This document shows positions 1 to 6,944 of a stretch of DNA of 52,335 nt, piece after piece. The notes under the pieces were generated by a model that saw nothing but the letters and a program-made list of their open reading frames with translations, was not told where the DNA came from and searched no databases. The position numbers and the translations under genes were made by a program. Source of the DNA: Oscillospiraceae bacterium (GTDB taxonomy: Bacteria; Bacillota; Clostridia; Oscillospirales; Oscillospiraceae); contig SVLR01000013.1 of the NCBI GenBank assembly GCA_015067785.1, forward strand, positions 1 through 52,335, in the 5' to 3' direction. How positions within the stretch are numbered: position 1 is the first letter of the stretch; each line of letters starts with the position of its first letter.

Positions 1-93
1 GGGCGGATTCGTCGAGCTATCACCTTCTCTGCACGAGGAAAACGCAAATGCGCAAACCATCAATGCTAAAATGATCCATAAAGTTTTTTTCAT
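1..93 (-). CDS. Lipoprotein, N-terminal part only
   Basis: Only the first 31 codons lie in the window; the rest runs off the left edge. The ATG (minus strand, position 93) follows a strong AAGGGGG ribosome binding site. The peptide begins MKKTLWIILALMVCAFAF and then SSC, a lysine start, a hydrophobic stretch of about 14 residues and a lipobox-like FSSC with Cys21 as the predicted lipidated residue. It is therefore expected to be exported and anchored to the outer face of the membrane. The mature function cannot be told. A promoter is placed upstream at 186-214. Confidence 0.75.
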   Translation of the reverse strand, partial: MKKTLWIILALMVCAFAFSSCREGDSSTNPP

Positions 94-185
94 TGATAAA
101 TCCCCCTTGATGGAAAACAATCTAAAATGTGCGCATCAAAAGTCAGTGCATTGAAAAAATACAGGCATAAACTTTCTCCAAATCT

Positions 186-214
186 ATTATGGCACAGTAG
201 GTGATAATTGTCAA
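186..214 (-). promoter_or_regulatory. Promoter for the lipoprotein gene
   Basis: Reading the minus strand: TTGACA, 17 bp, CATAAT, with an extended TGC before the -10 box. It faces the lipoprotein start at 93. Confidence 0.65.
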
Positions 215-227
215 CGAAAGATTGCGG

Positions 228-255
228 GTGCTTCGTTGCTTGTGCTTCGTTGCTT
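228..255 (+). repeat. Tandem 14-bp repeat, two copies
   Basis: GTGCTTCGTTGCTT occurs twice head to tail, between the divergent promoters of the lipoprotein gene and the DUF5662 gene. It could be an operator or simple slippage; nothing in the sequence decides this. Confidence 0.6.
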
Positions 256-281
256 TGGCGCAAATGCTGTCCTAAAAATGC

Positions 282-310
282 TTGCATTTTTCTCACGCCG
301 GGCATATAAT
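282..310 (+). promoter_or_regulatory. Promoter for the DUF5662 gene
   Basis: TTGCAT, 17 bp, TATAAT. The predicted transcription start near 317 rules out the ATG at 282 and supports the start at 336. Confidence 0.7.
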
Positions 311-335
311 GGGGCGTAGAAACGGAAGTGAGAAA

Positions 336-884
336 ATGAAGGCATTTCGCCATTTTTGCACCATCACAAAGCATAAATTTTTGGTGATGGACGGTTGTTT
401 CCGGGTAGGTCTTATCTGGCAGGGCATTACACACGATTTATCTAAGTATTCTCCCACGGAATTTGGAAGCGGTATGCGCTACTATCAGGGCAACCGCAGC
501 CCCAATGCCGCGGAGCGTGAGGACAAAGGATATAGCGACGCCTGGATGCACCATAAGGGCAGAAACCGCCACCATTACGAATATTGGACGGATATGAATA
601 TGGCGACGCGGCAGTATGAGCCGGTGCCTATGCCGAGAAAGTATCTCGTAGAAATGGTAATGGATCGCCGGGCAGCCTGCAAGGTCTATCAGGGAGATAA
701 ATATACCGACGGCTCTGCGCTGGCATATTTCACCGGCAGCATCGAAAAACAGCGGATGCATCCCCAAACTGCCCGGGAGCTGGACTATCTGCTGCTGATG
801 CTGAAGGAGCAGGGCGAAAAGGAGACTTTTCGATACATTCGCCAAAATGTGCTGAATGGAAAGCCCTTCCCTTGGGAAGAATAA
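336..884 (+). CDS. DUF5662 family protein
   Basis: 182 residues from the ATG at 336; upstream in-frame ATGs fall inside or before the promoter. The sequence is rich in His, Tyr and Trp, with conserved-looking blocks such as GITHDLSKYSPTEF, HHKGRNRHHYEYW and MVMDRRAACK. I recognise this pattern as the DUF5662 family, common as a single small gene in clostridia and sometimes annotated loosely as catalase, with no established function that I can name. The clustered His/Asp/Glu residues suggest a metal site (HD-domain-like HDLSK), which is inference. It is transcribed alone from its own promoter and followed by the tRNA-Gln promoter. Confidence 0.75.
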   Translation: MKAFRHFCTITKHKFLVMDGCFRVGLIWQGITHDLSKYSPTEFGSGMRYYQGNRSPNAAEREDKGYSDAWMHHKGRNRHHYEYWTDMNMATRQYEPVPMPRKYLVEMVMDRRAACKVYQGDKYTDGSALAYFTGSIEKQRMHPQTARELDYLLLMLKEQGEKETFRYIRQNVLNGKPFPWEE

Positions 885-913
885 GAAAGGCAAAACTTTT
901 TATGGAAAAAGTC

Positions 914-941
914 TTGACATTTGGTAATTTTTGCGTATAAT
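914..941 (+). promoter_or_regulatory. tRNA-Gln promoter
   Basis: TTGACA, 16 bp, TATAAT: a consensus sigma-A-type promoter ending 15 bp before the tRNA 5' end. Confidence 0.85.
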
Positions 942-956
942 AAACAAGGTCCCGAT

Positions 957-1030
957 AGAGGATTAGTGTAACGGTAGCACACCGGACTCTGACTCCGTTC
1001 GCGGGGGTTCGAATCCCTCATCCTCTGCCA
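957..1030 (+). tRNA. tRNA-Gln (anticodon CTG)
   Basis: 74 nt including an encoded CCA end. The acceptor stem pairs AGAGGAT (957-963) with ATCCTCT (1020-1026), with discriminator G1027. The anticodon loop reads CTCTGAC, giving anticodon CTG, and the T-arm holds GGTTCGAATCC. It has its own promoter and a downstream terminator, so it is a single-gene transcript. Its last 21 bases are duplicated at 1182-1202. Confidence 0.95.
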
Positions 1031-1067
1031 AAAAATCCCTGACCGCATTCGCGGTCGGGGATTTTTT
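1031..1067 (+). terminator. Terminator after tRNA-Gln
   Basis: A strong stem: AAAAATCCC-T-GACCGC pairs with GCGGTC-G-GGGATTTTT around an ATTC loop, and ends in a T-tract. Confidence 0.85.
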
Positions 1068-1073
1068 AGCTTC

Positions 1074-1202
1074 GGATGGGGATTCGAAGATGTAAAATGC
1101 AGATGCCCGGTGGGCATCTGCTGCCACCAGTGCAAACACTGGTGGCTACTTTAATTTTTGCCTAAAAGGCAAAAATGCAAACGAATCCCTCATCCTCTGC
1201 CA
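1074..1202. repeat. Small three-hairpin element, copy 1 (MITE-like)
   Basis: The element opens with GGATGGGGATTCGAAGA and closes with CGAATCCCTCATCC, so the ends are near-inverted repeats. Inside are three consecutive hairpins: GCAGATGCCC/GGGCATCTGC, GCCACCAGTG/CACTGGTGGC with a CAAA loop, and TTTTTGCC/GGCAAAAA. The last 21 bp (1182-1202) repeat the 3' end of tRNA-Gln (1010-1030) exactly. It encodes no protein. A second copy lies at 1830-1952. Confidence 0.7.
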
Positions 1203-1206
1203 CAAA

Positions 1207-1243
1207 AGAAACCTCTTTTGTCTACCAAGATAAGAGAGGTTTT
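1207..1243 (+). terminator. Possible terminator hairpin
   Basis: AAACCTCT (1209-1216) pairs with AGAGGTTT (1235-1242), followed by a T-rich stretch. It precedes the promoter of the next gene and may insulate it from upstream reading. Confidence 0.5.
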
Positions 1244-1251
1244 CATTATTA

Positions 1252-1280
1252 TTGTAAAATAAGCAGTATTGTGATACAAT
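1252..1280 (+). promoter_or_regulatory. Promoter for the gene at 1305
   Basis: TTGTAA, 17 bp, TACAAT. Confidence 0.6.
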
Positions 1281-1304
1281 CAACTAAAGGATGGTGATAC
1301 AACT

Positions 1305-1763
1305 ATGCTCTCTTTCTTAAAAAGAACAAAACCTGCTTTTGTGATTGACTTTCCCCAGATCTCTATCACGCCGGATACTCAGACCTTTATTGCATCGCTA
1401 AAAGCATCAGATATTGAATATACTCTTGTTACCAACGGATATATTACATTTGCGGGAAAAGCGTTTGCTTGTGATATTCCACTTATGTTTGGAGTTCATT
1501 TCAACAAATTGAGAATTGAATTCATTGAAGTTTTTCGCCCGCTCGAGTATTACCAATCTGATACTTATGATATAAGCGAATCTTTCTCACAGTTATCCGA
1601 TGTTTTAAGAAAACAATATGGCAAACCCTTGGTAACTACCGCTGCCTCGATTGGAGGACACCCCTGCGAACAGTGGCATACGTCAAATTATATTGTTAAT
1701 CATTATATTATGGATCGGTTTGGGATTGAGGAGCATTTGCACATCAACTTCTATAAGAAATAG
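1305..1763 (+). CDS. Hypothetical protein, 152 aa
   Basis: I do not recognise this family. The product is a soluble-looking 152-residue protein beginning MLSFLKRTKPAFVIDFPQIS, without signal peptide or membrane segment, and with many aromatic residues near the C terminus (HTSNYIVNHYIMDRFG, then HLHINFYKK). The ATG follows AAAGGATGG and a promoter at 1252-1280. The gene is visibly more AT-rich than the housekeeping genes of the window and sits between two copies of the hairpin element, which fits an accessory gene gained by transfer. In size it resembles solitary immunity-type proteins, but that is only a guess. Confidence 0.6.
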   Translation: MLSFLKRTKPAFVIDFPQISITPDTQTFIASLKASDIEYTLVTNGYITFAGKAFACDIPLMFGVHFNKLRIEFIEVFRPLEYYQSDTYDISESFSQLSDVLRKQYGKPLVTTAASIGGHPCEQWHTSNYIVNHYIMDRFGIEEHLHINFYKK

Positions 1764-1829
1764 TGGTGTACTCTTGGTTGTTCTTACATATGTTTATGCT
1801 ACTTTTAGTTGCTCTTTCTTATTGGTAGA

Positions 1830-1952
1830 GGATGAGATAGGATTCGAAGAATTAAATGCGGTGCGGACGAGCACCGCCGGCGAGGGCTGGACCGAGCCGA
1901 ACCTTAATTTTCGTTCCCATTGGGAATGAAAATGCAAACGAATCCCTCATCC
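1830..1952. repeat. Small three-hairpin element, copy 2 (MITE-like)
   Basis: It starts GGATGAGATAGGATTCGAAG and ends with a 24-bp stretch (1929-1952) identical to 1172-1195 in copy 1. The interior differs from copy 1 but again folds into three hairpins: GGTGC/GCACC, CGGC/GCCG and TTCCCATTGGGAA extended by TTTTC/GAAAA. Ends are conserved and the filling is variable. Confidence 0.65.
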
Positions 1953-1994
1953 GATCAAATATCTGCCATCTCTAATAAAGGAGAAAAATATATT

Positions 1995-2057
1995 CCTCAT
2001 CCGTCAGCCCTTACGGGCTGCCACCTTCCCCAAAGGGGAAGGTTTTTACGGATACCC
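1995..2057 (+). repeat. Palindromic intergenic repeat, CCTTCCCC family
   Basis: CCTCATCCGTCAGCCC, then the hairpin AGCCCTTACGGGCT, then CCTTCCCCAAAGGGGAAGG and TTTTT. The last part would act as a terminator for the gene ending at 1763. The same family occurs at 11685-11782, 23775-23904 and 50377-50422. A short GAGGACGGGTGTCCCTAC piece follows. Confidence 0.7.
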
Positions 2058-2098
2058 GAGGACGGGTGTCCCTACGGCATAATGCAAAAGTGCATGCC

Positions 2099-2138
2099 GG
2101 GAGATTGCCACGGACGGCAAAGCCGTCCTCGCAATGAC
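2099..2138. repeat. Palindromic repeat, GAGATTGCCAC family
   Basis: GGGAGATTGCCA, a GGACGGC-AAA-GCCGTCC hairpin, then CGCAATGAC. A related unit with a different stem sequence is at 23706-23746. Confidence 0.65.
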
Positions 2139-2149
2139 AACAAAAAAAC

Positions 2150-2177
2150 TGCGCCTTCCCCAAAGGGGAAGGTTTTT
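2150..2177 (+). terminator. Terminator-like palindrome
   Basis: CCTTCCCCAAAGGGGAAGG followed by TTTTT, the second copy within 120 bp. It lies just before the promoter of the next gene. Confidence 0.6.
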
Positions 2178-2178
2178 C

Positions 2179-2207
2179 TTGCCATTCGGTTTCTTGTATG
2201 GTACAAT
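2179..2207 (+). promoter_or_regulatory. Promoter for the gene at 2230
   Basis: TTGCCA, 17 bp, TACAAT. Confidence 0.65.
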
Positions 2208-2229
2208 AAAAATGAAAGGAGTGATGGCG

Positions 2230-3366
2230 ATGTCTCAATGTAGTGAACTTATCGGTCAGATGAAAATCGCAAATTATCGGGAAAAGCAGCAGCTTTTTGC
2301 CATGCTTCTGCAGACATTGGAGCGTAACCGTAAAGTGTTTTCTAAAGAGGATGAGGAAGCACTCCTGACCTTTGCCTATGGGGAAACGGAAAATATGTGC
2401 CGTGACATTCCAAATTGCGCTACATATCGTGAAAAGACGGACATCTTCGATTGCGCAGACTCGCTTTTTGGTATTATTGTCACGCTTGACGGAACTCCGG
2501 ATCGTTTACCCAATGAAAAAGCCTTAAAGCTGCGGGCGCTGGTTGAAACAATACGACCCCAGCGTTATATTGAAAATGCGGTGGAGAATGTTTTCAAACA
2601 AAAAACAATTACGGAAACGGAAATTACACAGCTTCTCTACTGGGCAGGGCAGACAGACGATGAATACCAAAAGGGCATCCTGTTTCTCTGGCTTTTGAAA
2701 CACCGGAATGACTTTAATAAACTAAACGGCAAAGCAAGACTGCAGCTGTCCGACTATATGGCGTCAGAAATTCTGCGGCTGATGGCGATTGATAACGAGG
2801 ATGCCAAAGGCGTGCTGGAGCTGCTTGCTGCTCTTTGCTCGGAATTCCCAACGGAAAAGACCATTTCTGCTCTGCTTAAGCTGCTAAAGCTCGGTCATAA
2901 TAACATTAACTACCACGCGGTGGCCACGCTTTTCAGCTTAGGAAGGGATGTTCCGCAGAATGCTATTGAAGACTTGGCGCGGGATTTGGAATATGCACAT
3001 TTGACATATTATACTCTGCAGCGGCACAGAAAAACCGAGCTGTTTCCGGTAGAATATGCTACAGAAGAGTATTTAGCAAAGAGTGATATGGTGCATTGGC
3101 TGACCTATCCCACGGAGTTGGGAAAGGCGCCCGATGCAATCGAATACATTGGCAAGATTAAGAAATTATTCTCCAAAGAAGTATTCCATGTATTCAAATT
3201 CCGGTCTGACAGCGATACGCTGGACGATGGACTGAAGAATAAATGGCTGATCGGCTGGTCCTCCAATGAGGGCGGCACTTTCAGTAATTTCGATGAATTT
3301 GCGCCTTTTGAACAAGGAACAACAGAAAAGACCCTGAAGTTAATTAAGAAAAAGATTATTGGATAA
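2230..3366 (+). CDS. Hypothetical helical-repeat protein, 378 aa
   Basis: Start chosen at the ATG at 2230, eight bases after AGGAG (2217-2221); the longer frame would begin upstream of the promoter. The protein is predicted to be almost wholly alpha-helical, with alternating Leu-rich helices in the middle (ILRLMAIDNEDAKGVLELLA, then TISALLKLLKLGH) that look like degenerate HEAT/ARM repeats. The last 90 residues contain aromatic-rich segments (VFHVFKFRSDSD, KNKWLIGWSSNEGG) and may form a separate domain. No signal peptide or catalytic motif is visible. It stands alone and the function is unknown. It shows no clear alignment with the other helical-repeat protein at 9746-11038. Confidence 0.7.
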   Translation: MSQCSELIGQMKIANYREKQQLFAMLLQTLERNRKVFSKEDEEALLTFAYGETENMCRDIPNCATYREKTDIFDCADSLFGIIVTLDGTPDRLPNEKALKLRALVETIRPQRYIENAVENVFKQKTITETEITQLLYWAGQTDDEYQKGILFLWLLKHRNDFNKLNGKARLQLSDYMASEILRLMAIDNEDAKGVLELLAALCSEFPTEKTISALLKLLKLGHNNINYHAVATLFSLGRDVPQNAIEDLARDLEYAHLTYYTLQRHRKTELFPVEYATEEYLAKSDMVHWLTYPTELGKAPDAIEYIGKIKKLFSKEVFHVFKFRSDSDTLDDGLKNKWLIGWSSNEGGTFSNFDEFAPFEQGTTEKTLKLIKKKIIG

Positions 3367-3371
3367 GAATG

Positions 3372-3402
3372 AAAGACCTTCCCGATTCTGGGAAGGTCTT
3401 TT
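3372..3402. terminator. Bidirectional terminator
   Basis: AAAGACCTTCCC pairs with GGGAAGGTCTTT around a GATTCT loop, with A's before and T's after. It separates two convergent genes. Confidence 0.85.
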
Positions 3403-3409
3403 GCCTTGT

Positions 3410-4186
3410 TTATACACTTGTTTTCTCTTTCTTGCTCTGCTTTACCCGGAAATAGTAACCGATGGCATAAATAATACCGGAGGCAAGGGTAATGCCAAGC
3501 ATCAAAAGAAACATATTGACAAACCAGCCGCAGGCGGCATAAATGTCCTTAAAAACAGCAAGAGGACTTCTCACATAGGGGGAAATGTAGAAGCAGTTTA
3601 CCTTATCTCCAAAAATGAGATTGAAGCTCTGCGCCACAACGCAGGCGATATAGTAGACGATAATGCCCTTGAAATAAGAGCGGCGTTCCTTGCAGACCCG
3701 CTTGCTCAGGTAGAGATAAAGACCGATAAAGATCAGGAGCATATGCCAGATATAGGCGTGGGCAGTCAGGGTGATAATGGGGTGCTGAATGCCGCTGGGC
3801 TCTAAAAATGCCATAATGCCGCCAAACATATTGACGGAGAACATAAACTCATAAAGCCAGCTGTTGATTTTTTCATTCCGGCAAAAGGCGCAGAACATAC
3901 AAAGGTACATCGGCACGGAGCAAAGCTGGAATGGGAACACGCCCCAAAAGCCCCAGCCGTAGGACTCCACATGGATGTGGAAAAGGATCTTATAAACCTC
4001 AAAGATCAGCAGTACCGCACTGACGGTACCGAGGACGATGCGGTTTTGCCTGTCGTTGGTGTTTCTGAGGAGGTAAGCGCCGAGGATAGTAAGAGCGAGC
4101 AGGATCAGGGTTGACGCAATGTGGAAAATGCCGTAGGGAGCAGGTTTTTCCATTGCCCAGGCAGTCCACTCCAGAAATTCCTTCAT
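3410..4186 (-). CDS. YwaF family integral membrane protein
   Basis: 258 residues with about seven hydrophobic segments. The pattern of a short N-terminal segment, YGIFHIASTLILLALTILGA, then a conserved helix with FQLCSVPMYLCMF, HPIITLTAHAYIWHMLLI and a basic C-terminal tail matches the TIGR02206/YwaF family of Firmicutes and spirochaetes. The biochemical role of that family is unknown to me. The ATG at 4186 follows GAGGGG. It is a single gene with its own promoter, divergent from the MATE gene, and ends at a shared terminator. Confidence 0.8.
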   Translation of the reverse strand: MKEFLEWTAWAMEKPAPYGIFHIASTLILLALTILGAYLLRNTNDRQNRIVLGTVSAVLLIFEVYKILFHIHVESYGWGFWGVFPFQLCSVPMYLCMFCAFCRNEKINSWLYEFMFSVNMFGGIMAFLEPSGIQHPIITLTAHAYIWHMLLIFIGLYLYLSKRVCKERRSYFKGIIVYYIACVVAQSFNLIFGDKVNCFYISPYVRSPLAVFKDIYAACGWFVNMFLLMLGITLASGIIYAIGYYFRVKQSKKEKTSV

Positions 4187-4219
4187 AGAAGACCCCTCTT
4201 TTCGATTATAGATAAATGT

Positions 4220-4248
4220 ACTGTACCATATTTCGACAATTTTTGCAA
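4220..4248 (-). promoter_or_regulatory. Promoter for the YwaF gene
   Basis: Minus strand: TTGCAA, 17 bp, TACAGT. Confidence 0.55.
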
Positions 4249-4260
4249 GTGGGGTATGGC

Positions 4261-4289
4261 TTGACCTTTTCTGCCTATGGGTTTATAAT
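4261..4289 (+). promoter_or_regulatory. Promoter for the MATE-sdaA operon
   Basis: TTGACC, 17 bp, TATAAT. The -10 box overlaps the in-frame ATG at 4288, so that ATG cannot be the start codon. Confidence 0.75.
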
Positions 4290-4320
4290 GGAGTCACTAA
4301 TAAGAAAGAAGTGTGGCACT

Positions 4321-5691
4321 TTGGAAAATCAGCATAGATCCTTGACCGAGGGCTCCATCTGGAAGGGTATTTTACTGTTTGCCCTGCCGGTATTTTTAGG
4401 AAATGTATTCCAGCAGCTGTATAACGCCTTTGACGCTTGGTGCGTGGGCAATTATATCGGTGACGATGCGCTGGCGGCAGTCAGCTCCTCGGGAAGTCTG
4501 ATCTTTATGATGGTCAGCTTTTTTAACGGTCTTTCTATGGGCGCCGGTGTGGTCATTGCCCGGGCATTTGGTGCAAAGCAATACGGCGATATGCGAAAGG
4601 CGATCCATACAGCCATTGCTTTCGGTCTTGTGACCGGCGCGCTGCTGACGGTGGCAGGTGTGGCGCTGACGCCGACGATCCTGCGCTGGATGGGTACGCC
4701 GGCAGAGGTGCTGCCCCAGTCCATTACTTATTTCCGCTACTATTTCTGCGGCGGACTGTTTGTGGTGATGTATAATATCTTTGTGGGCATTCTCCACGCG
4801 GTGGGCGACAGCCGCCATCCCCTTTATTACCTCATTGTTTCCGCATCTGTGAATGTGGTTTTGGATCTGCTTTTTGTGGCAGGCTTGGGACTGGGTGTTG
4901 GATCTGCCGCTATTGCCACAACAATTTCCCAAGGCATCAGCGCGCTTCTTTGCTGTATCCATCTGCTGCGCACCAAAGAGGTCTACAAGGTGCGGCTTAG
5001 CGAGATCCGTTTTCATAAAAAGAGCCTTTGGGACATTGTCCGCTACGGTCTGCCCTCGGGTGTGCAAAACAGCGTCATCGCCCTTGCCAATGTGGTGGTG
5101 CAGTCCAATATCAACAGCTTCGGCAAGGCGGCAATGGCCGGCTGCGGCTCCTATTCTAAATTGGAAGGCTTTGTTTTTCTGCCGGTGACCTGCTTTACCC
5201 AGGCACTTTCCACTTTTGTGGGACAGAACTTAGGAGCGGGAAAGCACGACCGGGTGAAAAAGGGCACGGCTTTTGGCATTGTCTGCTGCTGCCTGATGGC
5301 AGAGCTGACCGGCATCCTTTCCTATGTGTTTGCGCCCCAGCTCATCGGCATTTTCAGCGAGACCCGGGAGGCCATCGACTTTGGTGTTTCCCATATGCGT
5401 ACCATATGCCTTTTCTACTTCCTACTGGCTTTTTCTCACTGTATCGCCAGCATTATGCGAGGCGCAGGCAAAGCAACCATACCTATGTTTACGATGTTAG
5501 GGAGCTGGTGTCTGTTCAGAGTTACCTATATTACCGTTGCGGTGAAGCTGGTCAATCGGCTTACAACCGTTTCCTGGGCGTATCCCATCACCTGGACACT
5601 CAGCAGCATCGTTTTCCTGATCTATTTCCTGAAAGCGGACTGGATCCACAATTTTGACCGGGAAAACGCCAAAAAACAGGCAATATCATAA
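4321..5691 (+). CDS. MATE family efflux transporter
   Basis: About 456 residues, twelve hydrophobic helices in two halves, starting LTEGSIWKGILLFALPVFLG and followed by QQLYNAFDAWCVGNYIG, the typical opening of the NorM/DinF-like MATE exporters. Members export drugs or metabolites across the membrane in exchange for Na+ or H+; the substrate here cannot be told. I choose the TTG at 4321 because transcription should begin near 4296 and an AAGAAAG stretch lies about ten bases upstream; the first downstream ATG would cut into helix 1. It is followed 17 bases later by L-serine dehydratase, and the two genes appear to share a transcript. Confidence 0.85.
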   Translation: MENQHRSLTEGSIWKGILLFALPVFLGNVFQQLYNAFDAWCVGNYIGDDALAAVSSSGSLIFMMVSFFNGLSMGAGVVIARAFGAKQYGDMRKAIHTAIAFGLVTGALLTVAGVALTPTILRWMGTPAEVLPQSITYFRYYFCGGLFVVMYNIFVGILHAVGDSRHPLYYLIVSASVNVVLDLLFVAGLGLGVGSAAIATTISQGISALLCCIHLLRTKEVYKVRLSEIRFHKKSLWDIVRYGLPSGVQNSVIALANVVVQSNINSFGKAAMAGCGSYSKLEGFVFLPVTCFTQALSTFVGQNLGAGKHDRVKKGTAFGIVCCCLMAELTGILSYVFAPQLIGIFSETREAIDFGVSHMRTICLFYFLLAFSHCIASIMRGAGKATIPMFTMLGSWCLFRVTYITVAVKLVNRLTTVSWAYPITWTLSSIVFLIYFLKADWIHNFDRENAKKQAIS

Positions 5692-5708
5692 AGAAAAAGG
5701 AGATAACT

Positions 5709-6908
5709 ATGAAATCCATCCGGGATATTTATAAGATCGGCCTTGGTCCCTCCAGCTCCCACACCATGGGTCCTGCCTATGCGGCGGAGCGTTTTCGTAA
5801 CGAATATAAAAACGCAGATTTTATCCGGGCAATTCTCTATGGCTCTCTTGCCAAGACCGGTGAGGGGCACGGCACGGATCGTGCCATCGGTGAGAATTTT
5901 GCTTCTGTGGAGCACGAGATCCTGTTTGACTATGAGGCACCTACGCCCATTCACCCGAATACGGTGACCTTTATAGCATTTAAGGATGGGAAGGAGCTGG
6001 GCAGACGGAATTTTTACAGCATCGGCGGCGGTGACATCCGCACCGACGGTGAGGAAGCCTTGCCGGAGAAAGAGATCTACGAGGAAAAGACCTTTGAGGA
6101 GATCGCGCAGCACTGCAAGACCCACAATATCCGTCTTTCCGACTATGTGTTCCAGCGGGAAGGGGAGGAGATAAAGCCCTTTTTGCTGAAGGTGTGGCAG
6201 GTGATGCAAAATGCCATCAATGAAGGTCTCAGCAAAACCGGCACGCTGCCTGGTGGTTTGTCCGTAGAGCGAAAGGGGCAGTTTCTCCACAGCCAGCGGC
6301 ACATTGACGAAAGCCCCCAGACCCGGGAAAACCGGCTGGTCTGCTCCTACGCCTTTGCGGTCAGTGAGCAAAATGCGGACTGCGGTCTGATCGTTACCGC
6401 ACCCACCTGCGGCTCCTGCGGTGTTCTGCCTGCGGTACTCAAATATATGCAGGAGAAGAACCATTTCAGCGATCACGATATTTTGCGCGCCTTGGCTGTT
6501 GCCGGACTTATCGGTAATGTGGTGCGGACCAATGCCTCCATCAGCGGCGCGGAATGCGGCTGTCAGGCGGAGATTGGTACGGCCTGCTCCATGGCGGCGG
6601 CTGCATTGGCAGAATTATTTGAAATGGGCATCGACCAGATCGAATACGCGGCAGAGGTGGCAATGGAGCACCATTTGGGACTGACTTGCGACCCGGTCTG
6701 CGGCCTTGTGCAGATCCCCTGCATCGAGCGTAACGCAGTGGCGGCAATGCGGGCAATCAATGCCCTCAGCCTTGCCAACTTCCTCTACGCCAGCCGAAAG
6801 GTGTCCTTTGACGTGGTGGTAGAGACGATGTACCAAACAGGAAAGGATCTGTCCCATCTCTATCGTGAAACCGCCGAAGGCGGCCTTGCAAAACTATATA
6901 ACCAATAA
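5709..6908 (+). CDS. sdaA: L-serine ammonia-lyase (dehydratase), one-chain, iron-sulfur
   Basis: 399 residues. The enzyme converts L-serine to pyruvate and ammonia with a [4Fe-4S] cluster. The N-terminal beta domain has GLGPSSSHTMGPAYAAERF (residues 11-29). The alpha domain carries NADCGLIVTAPTCGSCGVLP (223-242) and cysteines 283, 285, 293, 327, 331 and 338; the CDPVCG and QIPC motifs are the usual cluster-site region. It is shorter than the E. coli one-chain enzymes (about 454), mainly through a reduced beta domain. AAGGAG lies before the ATG. It is the second gene of an operon with the MATE exporter and ends at a strong terminator. Confidence 0.92.
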   Translation: MKSIRDIYKIGLGPSSSHTMGPAYAAERFRNEYKNADFIRAILYGSLAKTGEGHGTDRAIGENFASVEHEILFDYEAPTPIHPNTVTFIAFKDGKELGRRNFYSIGGGDIRTDGEEALPEKEIYEEKTFEEIAQHCKTHNIRLSDYVFQREGEEIKPFLLKVWQVMQNAINEGLSKTGTLPGGLSVERKGQFLHSQRHIDESPQTRENRLVCSYAFAVSEQNADCGLIVTAPTCGSCGVLPAVLKYMQEKNHFSDHDILRALAVAGLIGNVVRTNASISGAECGCQAEIGTACSMAAAALAELFEMGIDQIEYAAEVAMEHHLGLTCDPVCGLVQIPCIERNAVAAMRAINALSLANFLYASRKVSFDVVVETMYQTGKDLSHLYRETAEGGLAKLYNQ

Positions 6909-6942
6909 GAAGAAGGCTCACCAGTCGGTGAGCCTTCTTCAC
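6909..6942. terminator. Bidirectional terminator
   Basis: A 14-bp perfect stem, GAAGAAGGCTCACC with its complement around AGTC, between convergent sdaA and the FAD oxidoreductase. Confidence 0.85.
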
Positions 6943-6944
6943 AT

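Noticed and set aside
228..255. Tandem 14-bp repeat as a proven operator
   Set aside because: Two copies only and no regulator gene beside it; reported as a repeat without a function.
785..1135. Open frame on the minus strand across the tRNA-Gln and its terminator (contains MRDSNPRERSQ)
   Set aside because: It runs through the tRNA and the hairpin element; frames of this kind over tRNAs are a known annotation artefact.
4216..4320. Longer N terminus of the MATE exporter
   Set aside because: The promoter -10 box overlaps the ATG at 4288, so this part is not transcribed with the gene.
5622..6476. 284-codon minus-strand frame opposite sdaA
   Set aside because: Shadow of a real gene: repetitive composition and no ribosome binding site; the plus-strand product is a clear family member.
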